A DNA stretch of 7,466 nucleotides from Candidatus Nomurabacteria bacterium (GCA_027327845.1 DAHVYC010000025.1:1-7466); one strand, 5' to 3'; positions 1 through 6,172 are shown, numbered from the stretch's first letter. The notes: generated by a model not told the origin, from the sequence alone. Translations and numbers: made by a program.

Positions 1-80
1 AATAAAATAATCCAAATTGCTGGGGAAAGTAAAGGTTGATCTTTTTGCCGGTACGGAAATTTTGAAGCTTAAAATTTCTC
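1..80. other. Left-edge sequence without an assignable gene
   Basis: No gene is supported here. On the + strand, one frame entering from the left edge stops at 37-39 after twelve codons. A second frame is open from 11 to 89-91 and reads like ordinary coding sequence (about 26 residues, Lys/Leu rich), but it has a stop at 8-10 and no ATG. It could be the tail of an upstream gene or a decayed fragment. The minus strand is also open in one frame but has no start. I do not recognise any of these peptides. Confidence 0.35.
70..75 (+). promoter_or_regulatory. Candidate -10 element for pgk
   Basis: TAAAAT matches the TATAAT consensus at 5 of 6 positions. Transcription would start near 82, giving a leader of about 36 nt that consists almost entirely of the inverted-repeat structure at 81-107. 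No TG extension and no good -35 box are visible. In AT-rich DNA such a match is weak evidence, and pgk could instead be co-transcribed from a gene left of the window. Confidence 0.25.
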
Positions 81-107
81 TTCGAGCCTGAGGCTCTCAG
101 AGCCGAA
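81..107 (+). repeat. Three-arm inverted repeat in the pgk leader
   Basis: Three five-base arms alternate: GAGCC (84-88), GGCTC (92-96) and GAGCC (100-104), each separated by three bases. The middle arm can pair with either the left or the right one, so two mutually exclusive hairpins are possible. The outer TTCG (81-84) and CGAA (104-107) are also complementary. The purine run GAAAG (105-109), the only ribosome-binding-like sequence before pgk, begins inside the right edge of this structure. Hairpin switching that affects pgk translation is possible but is only inferred. It could also be an intergenic palindromic repeat. Confidence 0.55.
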
Positions 108-117
108 AGCCTGTATT

Positions 118-1332
118 ATGAAATCAATAAAACAACTGAAAAATTTAAAAGGTAAAACTGTCCTACTTCGGGTGGATTTCAATGTGCCCATAAAAAACGG
201 GAAAATCCTAGATGATTTTCGGATCAGGAAAGCGTTGCCAACTATAAAATTTTTAGAAAAAAGGGGTGCGAAAATAATATTAATAACTCACTTGGGTAAA
301 GATGGGAGTGAGAGCTTGGCGCCAATTATCAGACATTTCTCTAAGATTTCTGGATTTTCTGTAGGCATGTTCTCTTCCACTTTTGAGCTTCCCGAGGGTC
401 CCACCCCGAGCTTGCCGAGGGGAAGGGCGCAGGGACGAAAAAGCGGAAGGGAATATGCCGGAAAACATAATCCCGATATATATTTCTTTGAAAATATAAG
501 AAAATTTCCAGGGGAAGAAAAGAATGATCTAAGGTTTGCCAAGAGACTCGCCAGTTTAGGAGACATATATGTCAATGAAGCTTTCTCTGTATCACATAGA
601 AAACATGCTTCCGTGGTGGGATTGCCTAAATATTTACCCAGCTATGCCGGGTTTCAACTGGAAGCCGAAATAAAGAATTTATCTAAGGTTTTTAAAAACC
701 CGAAACACCCCTTCCTATATATAGCTGGTGGTGCTAAATTTGCCACTAAATTACCGTTGATAAAAAAATATTTGAGGCTGGCAGACCATGTTTTTGTTGG
801 TGGTTCGTTGGTAAATATATTCTTAAAAGAGAAAGGTTACGAAATAGGTAAATCACTCTTGGAAAATGCTGGATGTGATATTAAGTTTATTTTAAATAAC
901 ATTAAGCTAATTTTACCGACTGACGTCCTTATTGAGAATGACACAATCTCCGCAGGTGCGAAAAGTGTGTCATTGAAAAAAATAAATGAAATAAAGAAGA
1001 GTGAAACTATTTTGGACGTTGGTGATGAATCCGTGAAAAATCTGGAAGAATTAATCAAAAAATCCAAGCTGATTCTTTGGAACGGGCCCTTGGGCAGATA
1101 CGAAAATGGCGGGGCAAAGGCGACTAAAAGGACCATGAATTTTCTTTTGGAACAGAAAGGAAAAGAGATAGTAATCGGCGGAGGAGATTTGACTAGTTTA
1201 GTGCCGAAAAAATTTCTAGAACCTAGAAACTATAAGCTAAAACCTAATTTGTTTGTTTCAACTGGAGGAGGGGCTACCTTGGATTTTCTAGTAGAAGGGA
1301 CACTTCCAGGGATCAAAGCCCTAACCCGCTAA
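118..1332 (+). CDS. pgk: Phosphoglycerate kinase
   Basis: Cytoplasmic glycolytic enzyme that transfers the phosphate of 1,3-bisphosphoglycerate to ADP, forming ATP and 3-phosphoglycerate. The 404 residues span the full two-domain fold. The N-terminal substrate half shows LLRVDFNVP (16-24), DDFRIR with the substrate arginine near 35, THLGK (57-61), ENIR (125-128) and HRKHAS (160-165). The nucleotide half shows AGGAK (203-207), NGPLG (322-326), GGGD (354-357) and the closing STGGGA motif. The usual HLGRP loop is shortened and its Arg is Lys 61. Residues of about 88-113 form an extra Gly/Pro/Arg-rich segment that ordinary PGKs lack, encoded by GC-rich palindromic DNA (see 385-451). The ATG at 118 lies just before the conserved start of the fold. 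No strong ribosome-binding site precedes it, only GAAAG 8 nt upstream. It converges on the HIT gene with a 2 bp gap and no room for a terminator. Confidence 0.97.
   Translation: MKSIKQLKNLKGKTVLLRVDFNVPIKNGKILDDFRIRKALPTIKFLEKRGAKIILITHLGKDGSESLAPIIRHFSKISGFSVGMFSSTFELPEGPTPSLPRGRAQGRKSGREYAGKHNPDIYFFENIRKFPGEEKNDLRFAKRLASLGDIYVNEAFSVSHRKHASVVGLPKYLPSYAGFQLEAEIKNLSKVFKNPKHPFLYIAGGAKFATKLPLIKKYLRLADHVFVGGSLVNIFLKEKGYEIGKSLLENAGCDIKFILNNIKLILPTDVLIENDTISAGAKSVSLKKINEIKKSETILDVGDESVKNLEELIKKSKLILWNGPLGRYENGGAKATKRTMNFLLEQKGKEIVIGGGDLTSLVPKKFLEPRNYKLKPNLFVSTGGGATLDFLVEGTLPGIKALTR
385..451 (+). repeat. GC-rich palindromic insertion inside pgk
   Basis: By hand count this 67-base stretch is about 69% G+C in an otherwise AT-rich gene. 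It holds a near-exact direct repeat, GAGCTTCCCGAGGG (385-398) and GAGCTTGCCGAGGG (408-421), with 13 of 14 identical. The second copy sits in CCCCGAGCTTGCCGAGGGG (404-422), which can fold as four G-C pairs, a tandem G·A/A·G step, one G-C pair and a five-base loop. GTCCC (398-402) and GGGAC (432-436) can close an outer stem, and CTTCCC (388-393) complements GGGAAG (420-425). The reading frame stays open throughout. The arrangement resembles palindromic elements inserted in frame within proteins, as known for Rickettsia palindromic elements. The exact borders are uncertain. Confidence 0.7.
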
Positions 1333-1334
1333 AA

Positions 1335-1751
1335 TTACGTACGGGCAAGCCCTGAACTGATTTTTTTGGCCATTTCGTCCAATTCTTCGTCTTTTAGTTT
1401 TTTACCTGGCCACATTGGCAGATTATCTCCCTTGATTCTCGGCATTATATGGATATGGGAATGGAAAATTACCTGTCCGGCGTCCTTTTCATTATTCATG
1501 GTGATATTTATTCCATCTACTCCAGTTTTCTTCAAAGCAATGCTTATCTTTTTTGCTACTTTCATAAGATGTGCGGCTATTTCCTCGTTCAGATCGTAGA
1601 TATTTTCAAAATGTTTTTTAGGAATTATGAGGGTATGCCCGGGGTTCACCGGATTAATATCCAAAAAAGCGAGCGACATTTCATCCTCATAAACTTTTCT
1701 CGACGGAATTTCTCCCCCTGCAATTTTACAAAAAAGACAATCTTTTTCCAT
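1335..1751 (-). CDS. HIT-family (histidine triad) nucleotide hydrolase/transferase
   Basis: A small cytoplasmic protein of 138 residues, the usual length for the HINT/protein kinase C-interacting branch of the HIT superfamily. The catalytic triad motif H-x-H-x-H is at 97-101 (HSHIHIMPR), preceded by the family's NN...AGQ..FH stretch (86-97). The N-terminus has CxxC (Cys5, Cys8), which in many relatives joins two histidines to bind zinc. NPGH (36-39) followed by the IIPK strand is also typical. Members hydrolyse nucleoside phosphoramidates or adenylated small molecules. The exact substrate cannot be read from sequence. It is transcribed divergently from recJ across 37 bp and converges with pgk 2 bp away. 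The ATG at 1751 lies 7 nt after an extended -10 element and has no ribosome-binding site. Confidence 0.95.
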   Translation of the reverse strand: MEKDCLFCKIAGGEIPSRKVYEDEMSLAFLDINPVNPGHTLIIPKKHFENIYDLNEEIAAHLMKVAKKISIALKKTGVDGINITMNNEKDAGQVIFHSHIHIMPRIKGDNLPMWPGKKLKDEELDEMAKKISSGLART

Positions 1752-1758
1752 AAGGTAT

Positions 1759-1767
1759 ATTTTACCA
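1759..1767 (-). promoter_or_regulatory. Extended -10 promoter of the HIT gene (leaderless type)
   Basis: Read on the minus strand this is TGGTAAAAT: a TG extension, one base, then TAAAAT (5 of 6 to TATAAT). Seven bases separate it from the ATG, so transcription should start at or within a base or two of the start codon. It sits back to back with the recJ promoter, with 5 bp between them. Confidence 0.6.
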
Positions 1768-1772
1768 TATTA

Positions 1773-1781
1773 TGCTAGAAT
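1773..1781 (+). promoter_or_regulatory. Extended -10 promoter of recJ (leaderless type)
   Basis: TGCTAGAAT followed by 7 bases and the ATG of recJ. The same nine bases precede glyA at 7005-7013, and TGCTAAAAT precedes rnhA. No Shine-Dalgarno sequence can fit between it and the start. A -35 region for recJ would fall at about 1753-1758, next to the HIT start codon and partly on the HIT promoter. Confidence 0.65.
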
Positions 1782-1788
1782 TTATTCT

Positions 1789-3522
1789 ATGCAAAAATAC
1801 AATGAGCTACTCCGTATAATTTTGGAAAAAAGAGGCATAAAAACCGCGGAAGAAGCGGATATTTTTCTTAATCCCGATTATGAGAGAGATCTTCACGATC
1901 CGTTTCTAATGAGAGACATGGAAAAAGCTTGCGTGAAATTGTTTGAAGTCGTTGAAAACGGTGAAAAAACAATGATATATGCAGATTATGATTGCGATGG
2001 AATACCGGGGGCGGTAATCTTAGAGGATTTGTTTAAGAAAATTGGTTATAAGAATTACGAAGTGTATATTCCGAATCGCAATGGGGAAGGTTATGGACTC
2101 AATATGTCTGCCTTGGAAGATTTCACCAAAAGAGGCGTGAAATTGCTCATAACTATCGACCTTGGCATCACTGCCATAGAAGAAGTGGCGCAAGCGCAGG
2201 TAGATGGAATCGATGTAATAATTACGGACCATCATTTACCTATCACAGAGAAAATTCGGAATGCAGAAAATTTTTCCGCCTTCGCCCTCGGAGACATAAA
2301 TCCAGGGGACCCACGGCTCCCTAAATTTTCTCTACCGAAGGCCTACGCGATTTTAAATCCTAAAACAGATGGATATCCGGAGAAAATGCTTTGTGGAGCG
2401 GGGGTGATATTCAAATTTGTCCAAGGTTTTGTAAAGAAATACGGTGAATATTACAAAATAAAGGAAGGTTGGGAGAAATGGGGGCTTGATATGGCCGGAC
2501 TTGCCACATTATCTGACGTGGTTCCGCTTATAGGAGAAAACAGAGCGATCGCTTATTTTGGCATGAAGGTTTTGAGAAAATCTCCTCGTCCGGGATTGCA
2601 AAAATTACTCTCCAAGATGAATATCGAACAGAAATTTATAACAGAAGATGATATAGGATTTATGGTCACCCCCAGGCTTAACGCAGCTTCCAGGATGGAT
2701 GATCCCATGAAAGCGTATGAACTTCTCTCCACCGAAGATGAAGCGGAAGCAGGAGCAATTGCCGGGCACTTATCTAAAATAAACGATGACAGGAAGACGA
2801 TGGTCGCGGGGATAATGAGAGAAGTCAATAAAAATATCGAGAAAAGGGAATTGAGAGAAGTGATAGTGGTAGGAAATCCGAAATGGAAAGTCGGAGTGCT
2901 GGGGCTTGTCGCCGGGAAGCTCTCCGGAGAACATCAAAAGCCGGTTTTTGTATGGGGGAAAGATGAGAATGATCTTATTAAAGGATCTTGCAGATCAGAT
3001 GGTTCTGTTTCCCTGGTGGAACTTATGACGGAGGCCAGTGAATTCTTCTCGGATTTCGGCGGGCATGAGATGGCGGGAGGTTTTACCGTTCAGAGCGATA
3101 AGATACATTTCTTGGAGGAGACGCTTTCTTTATCATACAGGAAAGTAAAACGGGAAATGACCAGAGACGAAATCGCCTACGATATAAAACTTGGCTTAGA
3201 CGGGGTAAATATGAAAAATTGGAAAGAACTGGAGAAGATGGCTCCTTTCGGACTGGAAAACGAGAAACCCACTGTCTTTTTCGAAGGGGTTAATATAGAA
3301 AAAATAAAAAAATTCGGTAAAAACGGATCCGGGGAACATTTGGAATTGACTCTCTCTGACGCAAGCGGACAAAAAGTAAAAGCTGTTTCTTTTTTTTCAA
3401 GTGTAGATTCCTTTGGGGCGATTTTAGAAGAGGGAAGAAAGATAAATCTTTTAGCCAACTTCGACCTTTCCAGATTTGGCAGGAAAGAAGAGCTAAGGTT
3501 GCGAGTAGTTGATATAATATAA
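1789..3522 (+). CDS. recJ: Single-stranded-DNA-specific exonuclease RecJ
   Basis: DHH-family 5'-3' exonuclease acting on single-stranded DNA in recombination and repair. The 577 residues are in the normal range. The DHH phosphoesterase domain shows motif I DYDCDG (66-71), motif II around Asp124 (IDLGITA, where most RecJs have D-N-G), motif III DHH (147-149) and motif IV SDVVPL with Asp243. All metal-binding aspartates and histidines expected from the family are present. The DHHA1 domain carries GGHEMAGG (424-431), followed by an OB-like C-terminal region. Between DHH and the conserved NP (190-191) there are about 27 more residues than in E. coli RecJ. The DNA of this part is bounded by a 9 bp inverted repeat (see 2265-2331). 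It is followed after 22 bp by rnhA. The start is supported by the adjacent extended -10 and lacks a ribosome-binding site. Confidence 0.96.
   Translation: MQKYNELLRIILEKRGIKTAEEADIFLNPDYERDLHDPFLMRDMEKACVKLFEVVENGEKTMIYADYDCDGIPGAVILEDLFKKIGYKNYEVYIPNRNGEGYGLNMSALEDFTKRGVKLLITIDLGITAIEEVAQAQVDGIDVIITDHHLPITEKIRNAENFSAFALGDINPGDPRLPKFSLPKAYAILNPKTDGYPEKMLCGAGVIFKFVQGFVKKYGEYYKIKEGWEKWGLDMAGLATLSDVVPLIGENRAIAYFGMKVLRKSPRPGLQKLLSKMNIEQKFITEDDIGFMVTPRLNAASRMDDPMKAYELLSTEDEAEAGAIAGHLSKINDDRKTMVAGIMREVNKNIEKRELREVIVVGNPKWKVGVLGLVAGKLSGEHQKPVFVWGKDENDLIKGSCRSDGSVSLVELMTEASEFFSDFGGHEMAGGFTVQSDKIHFLEETLSLSYRKVKREMTRDEIAYDIKLGLDGVNMKNWKELEKMAPFGLENEKPTVFFEGVNIEKIKKFGKNGSGEHLELTLSDASGQKVKAVSFFSSVDSFGAILEEGRKINLLANFDLSRFGRKEELRLRVVDII
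2265..2331 (+). repeat. Segment bounded by a 9 bp inverted repeat within recJ (possible in-frame insertion)
   Basis: AGAAAATTT (2265-2273) and AAATTTTCT (2323-2331) are exact reverse complements, 49 bases apart. They bracket the codons of residues about 159-181, the part of RecJ that has no counterpart in the short DHH-to-NP linker of well-known RecJ proteins. The interior is more GC-rich than the flanks and is rich in Gly, Pro and Asp codons. A palindromic element inserted in frame fits, but a clade-specific loop with a chance AT-rich inverted repeat is an equally simple reading. Confidence 0.45.
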
Positions 3523-3530
3523 AAATTGTT

Positions 3531-3539
3531 TGCTAAAAT
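3531..3539 (+). promoter_or_regulatory. Extended -10 promoter of rnhA (leaderless type)
   Basis: TGCTAAAAT lies 8 bp after the recJ stop, with 5 bases to the ATG at 3545 and 11 to the ATG at 3551. A TTGATA (5 of 6 to TTGACA) at 3509-3514 is 19 bp upstream, slightly long for a -35 box. A perfect TATAAT at 3513-3518, overlapping the recJ stop region, is an alternative and would give a leader of about 20 nt. Confidence 0.55.
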
Positions 3540-3544
3540 TTAGA

Positions 3545-4018
3545 ATGAGTATGAATACAAAAAAAATAATAATTTACACTGACGGTGCAGCAAGGGGAAA
3601 CCCGGGTCCGGCTGGGTGGGCGGCTGTTTTAATAAACGGGAAAGATGTTTTTGAAATGGGTGGATCTTCTCCTCATGCCACCAATAATCAAATGGAATTG
3701 TCAGCTCCCATAGAGGCCCTGAAATATCTTTTGAAAAATAAAAAAATGATGCCTGTGCAAATTTTTTCCGACTCGAAATACGTGGTTTTAGGAATTACCG
3801 AATGGATTTTTGGATGGCAGAAAAATAATTGGAGAAATGCCGCAAAGAAACCTGTTTTAAACAAAGAACTTTGGGAAGAATTATTTGATTTATCCCAGAA
3901 ATTCAAAATCAGCTGGGCTTATGTTGAAGGACACGCCGGAGATAAATGGAATGAACGTGCGGACGAGATAGCGACTTCTTTTGCTGACGGAAACAAGACA
4001 AAGTTCCAGAATGGGTGA
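3545..4018 (+). CDS. rnhA: Ribonuclease HI
   Basis: Cuts the RNA strand of RNA-DNA hybrids: R-loops, primer remnants and misincorporated ribonucleotides. It is 157 residues from this start, the normal size of bacterial type 1 RNase H. The carboxylate active site is complete: Asp13 in YTDGAARGNPGP, Glu51 in ATNNQMEL, Asp76 in FSDSKYV and Asp140 in NERADE, with the flexible-loop histidine His130 in EGHAGDKWN. The basic handle region WIFGWQKNNWRN is retained. Start choice: a TTG at 3530 would extend the frame by five codons but overlaps the extended -10 motif. The ATG at 3545 sits where transcription should begin. The ATG at 3551, two codons later, is a close alternative. It lies between recJ and comEC-N, in the same direction, with a short spacer on either side. 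Confidence 0.95.
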   Translation: MSMNTKKIIIYTDGAARGNPGPAGWAAVLINGKDVFEMGGSSPHATNNQMELSAPIEALKYLLKNKKMMPVQIFSDSKYVVLGITEWIFGWQKNNWRNAAKKPVLNKELWEELFDLSQKFKISWAYVEGHAGDKWNERADEIATSFADGNKTKFQNG

Positions 4019-4029
4019 CAATTTATTGT

Positions 4030-4036
4030 TTAGTTA
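4030..4036 (+). promoter_or_regulatory. Weak -10-like element before comEC-N
   Basis: Between the rnhA stop and the comEC start lies TGTTTAGTTA, which can be read as TG-T-TTAGTT (8 nt from the ATG) or as TAGTTA at 4031-4036 (7 nt from the ATG). The position fits the leaderless pattern of the other genes but the match to consensus is poor. The gene may instead be read through from rnhA or recJ. Confidence 0.3.
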
Positions 4037-4043
4037 AAGACAA

Positions 4044-5534
4044 ATGCAAAGCAGAATTTTTTATGCAGTTTGTTTCGGTTTTGCCACTGGAGTATTTTTA
4101 TCTTCTATCTTTCCGATAAGTTTGTATTTCGGAGTCCTTTTCGGATTTATATTCTTCTTTTGCACGATATTTTTCATTTTTATTTCTAAAAACAGATGGG
4201 GAATAATAGGAAGCATTTTTACCCTGGCGCTTTGTCTGGGTATAGTGAGATTTTCCATGGCGGAAGCCAGTGCTCCTAGGCTGCCTTCCTCCGCGGAAAT
4301 CTCTATACTCGGTGGAAGCAAAGTTTCTCTTTCCGGGGAAGTAATAAACGAACCGGATATGGGGCAAAGCAGTCAGAAATTTATCTTGGAAACCGAGGTA
4401 AATAAATACAAAATTAATATTTTAGTTAATGCAGATACAGATGAAGTCTTGAAATATGGAGACTATATAAAGGTGGTTGGCGCGCTTGAGAAACCGGAGA
4501 ATTTTATTACCGAGCAAGGTAAAGAATTTGATTATATAAATTATTTAAAAAAAGACGGGATATTTTACACAATGGGATATCCGAAAGTAGAGATAATCTC
4601 TCGCGGGAAAGGCAACCCCGTAAAAAATGCGCTTTTCTATGCTAAAGAAAAATTTTTAGAAAAATTGAATTTGGCCATAAGGTCGCCCGAATCCTTGCTC
4701 ATGCAAGGGCTTATTTTGGGGGAAAAATCATCCTTCGATGAATCTTTAAGACAGAATTTCATAAATACTGGGACGATACATATAGTGGCTCTATCCGGTT
4801 ATAATGTTACGATAGTTGCCGAGTGGATAATGAAGATGCTCTCCTTTTTACCGTATCAAGCCGGAGCAAGCGCGGGGATAATCGTGATTTTACTTTTTGT
4901 GCTGATGACAGGTATGTCCTCGACGGCCATACGAGCCGGTATAATGGCAAGCATTGCTTTGTTTTCTAGGATCGCAGGCAGAGGATATGATGTCGGCAGG
5001 GCGCTGGCTCTTGCAGGAGTAATTATGATCGCCGTTAATCCGTCTGTACTTTATTTTGATGTTTCTTTTGAACTTTCTTTTATCGCTACTATAGCCGTGA
5101 TATATCTAGCTCCAAAAATGGAAAAATATTTTCTCTGGATTCCGAATCGTTTCGAACTGCGAAGCATTATTTCAGTGACCTTCGCCGCTTATATATTTGT
5201 TTTACCTTTTATTTTATATGAAATGGGCAATCTCTCGCTAGTCGCCTTGCCGACAAATGCCGTAATATTGCCTTTTATACCGTTTACTATGATTCTTGGA
5301 TTTGTTACAGGATTTGCCGGAATATTTTCTCATGTACTTTCTGTACCCCTTGGATTTATTTCATATCTTTTTCTTCATTATGAGCTTTCGATGATAAATT
5401 TTTTAGCTTCTATACCTTTTTCTTCAATTTCTGTAAAATCATTTCCGCTTGTTTTTGTACTTTTGATTTATGCTTATTTTATATATAAGATTTTTGGGAG
5501 AAGTATTAATAGTTTTTTTACTGAGCCTTTTTGA
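4044..5534 (+). CDS. comEC: ComEC/Rec2-type DNA uptake channel, N-terminal and competence-domain half
   Basis: Polytopic inner-membrane protein, 496 residues, of the ComEC/Rec2 family, which passes single-stranded DNA into the cytoplasm during natural transformation. It opens with about two membrane helices (residues ~5-70). A soluble DUF4131/OB-like region follows at about 90-185 (KVSLSGEVINEPD onward, ending near YTMGYPKVEII). The Competence domain spans about 200-485 with many hydrophobic helices. Its signature HIVALSGYNV (246-255) corresponds to the HLLAISGLHV motif of the family, and GLILGEKSSFD precedes it. The metallo-beta-lactamase domain that ends full ComEC proteins is absent here and is encoded separately at 6172-7047. 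The two add up to 787 residues, a typical full ComEC length. The 3' end overlaps the opposing sod gene by 17 bp. No ribosome-binding site is evident. Confidence 0.92.
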   Translation: MQSRIFYAVCFGFATGVFLSSIFPISLYFGVLFGFIFFFCTIFFIFISKNRWGIIGSIFTLALCLGIVRFSMAEASAPRLPSSAEISILGGSKVSLSGEVINEPDMGQSSQKFILETEVNKYKINILVNADTDEVLKYGDYIKVVGALEKPENFITEQGKEFDYINYLKKDGIFYTMGYPKVEIISRGKGNPVKNALFYAKEKFLEKLNLAIRSPESLLMQGLILGEKSSFDESLRQNFINTGTIHIVALSGYNVTIVAEWIMKMLSFLPYQAGASAGIIVILLFVLMTGMSSTAIRAGIMASIALFSRIAGRGYDVGRALALAGVIMIAVNPSVLYFDVSFELSFIATIAVIYLAPKMEKYFLWIPNRFELRSIISVTFAAYIFVLPFILYEMGNLSLVALPTNAVILPFIPFTMILGFVTGFAGIFSHVLSVPLGFISYLFLHYELSMINFLASIPFSSISVKSFPLVFVLLIYAYFIYKIFGRSINSFFTEPF

Positions 5535-6111
5535 AATTTTCTTCTATAACCTCCCAATTAAGGTTTTCAAAAAATGCCTCAATATATTTCTTCTTCTCCG
5601 AAGTCGGGTAGTCGTAGACGTAAGCATGCTCCCACATATCGATGCCCAGTATCCAATTGACGCCGTTTAACTGTCCCAAATGCTGTTCATCTATCCATAT
5701 ATGCATCAATTGTTTCATTTCTTTATCCCAACCTAAGACTGCCCATCCGATACCGCGGGTCATAGCGACGCCCTTGAAAGCAGAAAGCCATATATCAAAT
5801 GAAGGCGCTTGTTTTTCTATAGCTTTTTTAAGTTCGGAATTTTCCGGTAGAGGTTTTGCCCCTCCCTCAAGAGATCCGAAATAATATTCATGATTTCTCA
5901 TTCCATTCCATTCAAAGCTCAACCTCCTTTGCAATTCTCCTATAACGTAGGCATTTTTTTCCGGATCAGCCATATATTCACCTATCTTCTCTATAGCCAA
6001 GTTGCTGTTTTTCACATAACCTGCGTATAGCTTTAAATGCTCTTCTATATTTTTTGCCGAAATACCTCTTAATTCACCTATTTTAAATTTTTTTTCTTCA
6101 AATTTTTTCAT
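5518..6111 (-). CDS. Iron/manganese superoxide dismutase
   Basis: Dismutates superoxide to oxygen and hydrogen peroxide; cytoplasmic, as no signal peptide is seen. The 197 residues match the Fe/Mn SOD family. Probable metal ligands are His25 (EEHLKLYAGYV), His74 (MRNHEYYF), Asp158 and His162 (GIDMWEHAY). Tyr32 corresponds to the active-site gateway tyrosine. The usual DxWEHAYxxDY signature is well kept, followed by NW near 188. The first helix is unusual: it lacks the second His-His pair of HHxxHHxxYV and is one residue shorter between ligand and Tyr. Gly70 replaces the Gln found at this point in classical FeSODs, and Gln143 is near the position of the MnSOD glutamine, so a manganese or cambialistic enzyme is more likely than a strict FeSOD; this is inferred. 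The gene sits between the two comEC halves on the opposite strand. Confidence 0.94.
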   Translation of the reverse strand: MKKFEEKKFKIGELRGISAKNIEEHLKLYAGYVKNSNLAIEKIGEYMADPEKNAYVIGELQRRLSFEWNGMRNHEYYFGSLEGGAKPLPENSELKKAIEKQAPSFDIWLSAFKGVAMTRGIGWAVLGWDKEMKQLMHIWIDEQHLGQLNGVNWILGIDMWEHAYVYDYPTSEKKKYIEAFFENLNWEVIEENFKKAQ

Positions 6112-6132
6112 AATTTTTTTAATGTTAAACCA

Positions 6133-6143
6133 ATAATTATTAT
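6133..6143. promoter_or_regulatory. Possible Fur/PerR-type operator in the sod leader
   Basis: ATAAT-T-ATTAT is a perfect 5-1-5 palindrome, identical to the core of the PerR box (TTATAATnATTATAA) and close to the Fur 7-1-7 box. The two outer positions on each side (CA and GG) do not match. It lies downstream of the predicted sod transcription start and upstream of the sod ATG, where a bound repressor would block elongation. In DNA this AT-rich such a palindrome can arise by chance, and no regulator gene is in the window. Confidence 0.3.
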
Positions 6144-6156
6144 GGAGATTAATTCA

Positions 6157-6165
6157 TGTTAATAT
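6157..6165 (+). promoter_or_regulatory. Extended -10 promoter of the MBL gene (leaderless type)
   Basis: TGTTAATAT: a TG extension plus TAATAT (4 of 6 to consensus), with 6 bases to the ATG at 6172. The spacing equals that of glyA. It overlaps, base for base at 6164-6165, the consensus promoter on the other strand. Confidence 0.45.
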
Positions 6166-6172
6166 TATAGCA
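6164..6172 (-). promoter_or_regulatory. Consensus extended -10 promoter reading toward sod
   Basis: On the minus strand this reads TGCTATAAT, a perfect extended -10. Its first base pairs with the A of the MBL start codon. Transcription should begin near 6157, leaving about 46 nt before the sod ATG at 6111. Six bases after the motif is an ATG (6157..6155), but it runs only ATG-AAT-TAA, so the leader starts with a two-codon ORF. Confidence 0.6.

Noticed and set aside
114..119. TATTAT as a leaderless -10 for pgk
   Set aside because: It overlaps the ATG itself, so transcription would begin inside the gene, where no in-frame ATG follows nearby.
288..575. Minus-strand open frames opposite the pgk insertion
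   Set aside because: They are antisense to well-conserved PGK motifs and are open only because of the GC-rich palindrome; no family resemblance.
1306..1354. Possible bidirectional terminator between pgk and HIT
   Set aside because: Short arms such as AGGG/CCCT and CCCG/CGGG exist, but they lie in coding sequence, compete with each other, and have no T-run on either side.
3530..3532. TTG as the rnhA start, giving five more codons
   Set aside because: It overlaps the extended -10 motif, and ATGs at 3545 and 3551 agree better with RNase HI N-termini.
5642..5884. Plus-strand open frame of 80 codons inside sod
   Set aside because: It lies opposite the conserved SOD core, which explains its openness; no promoter or recognisable motif.
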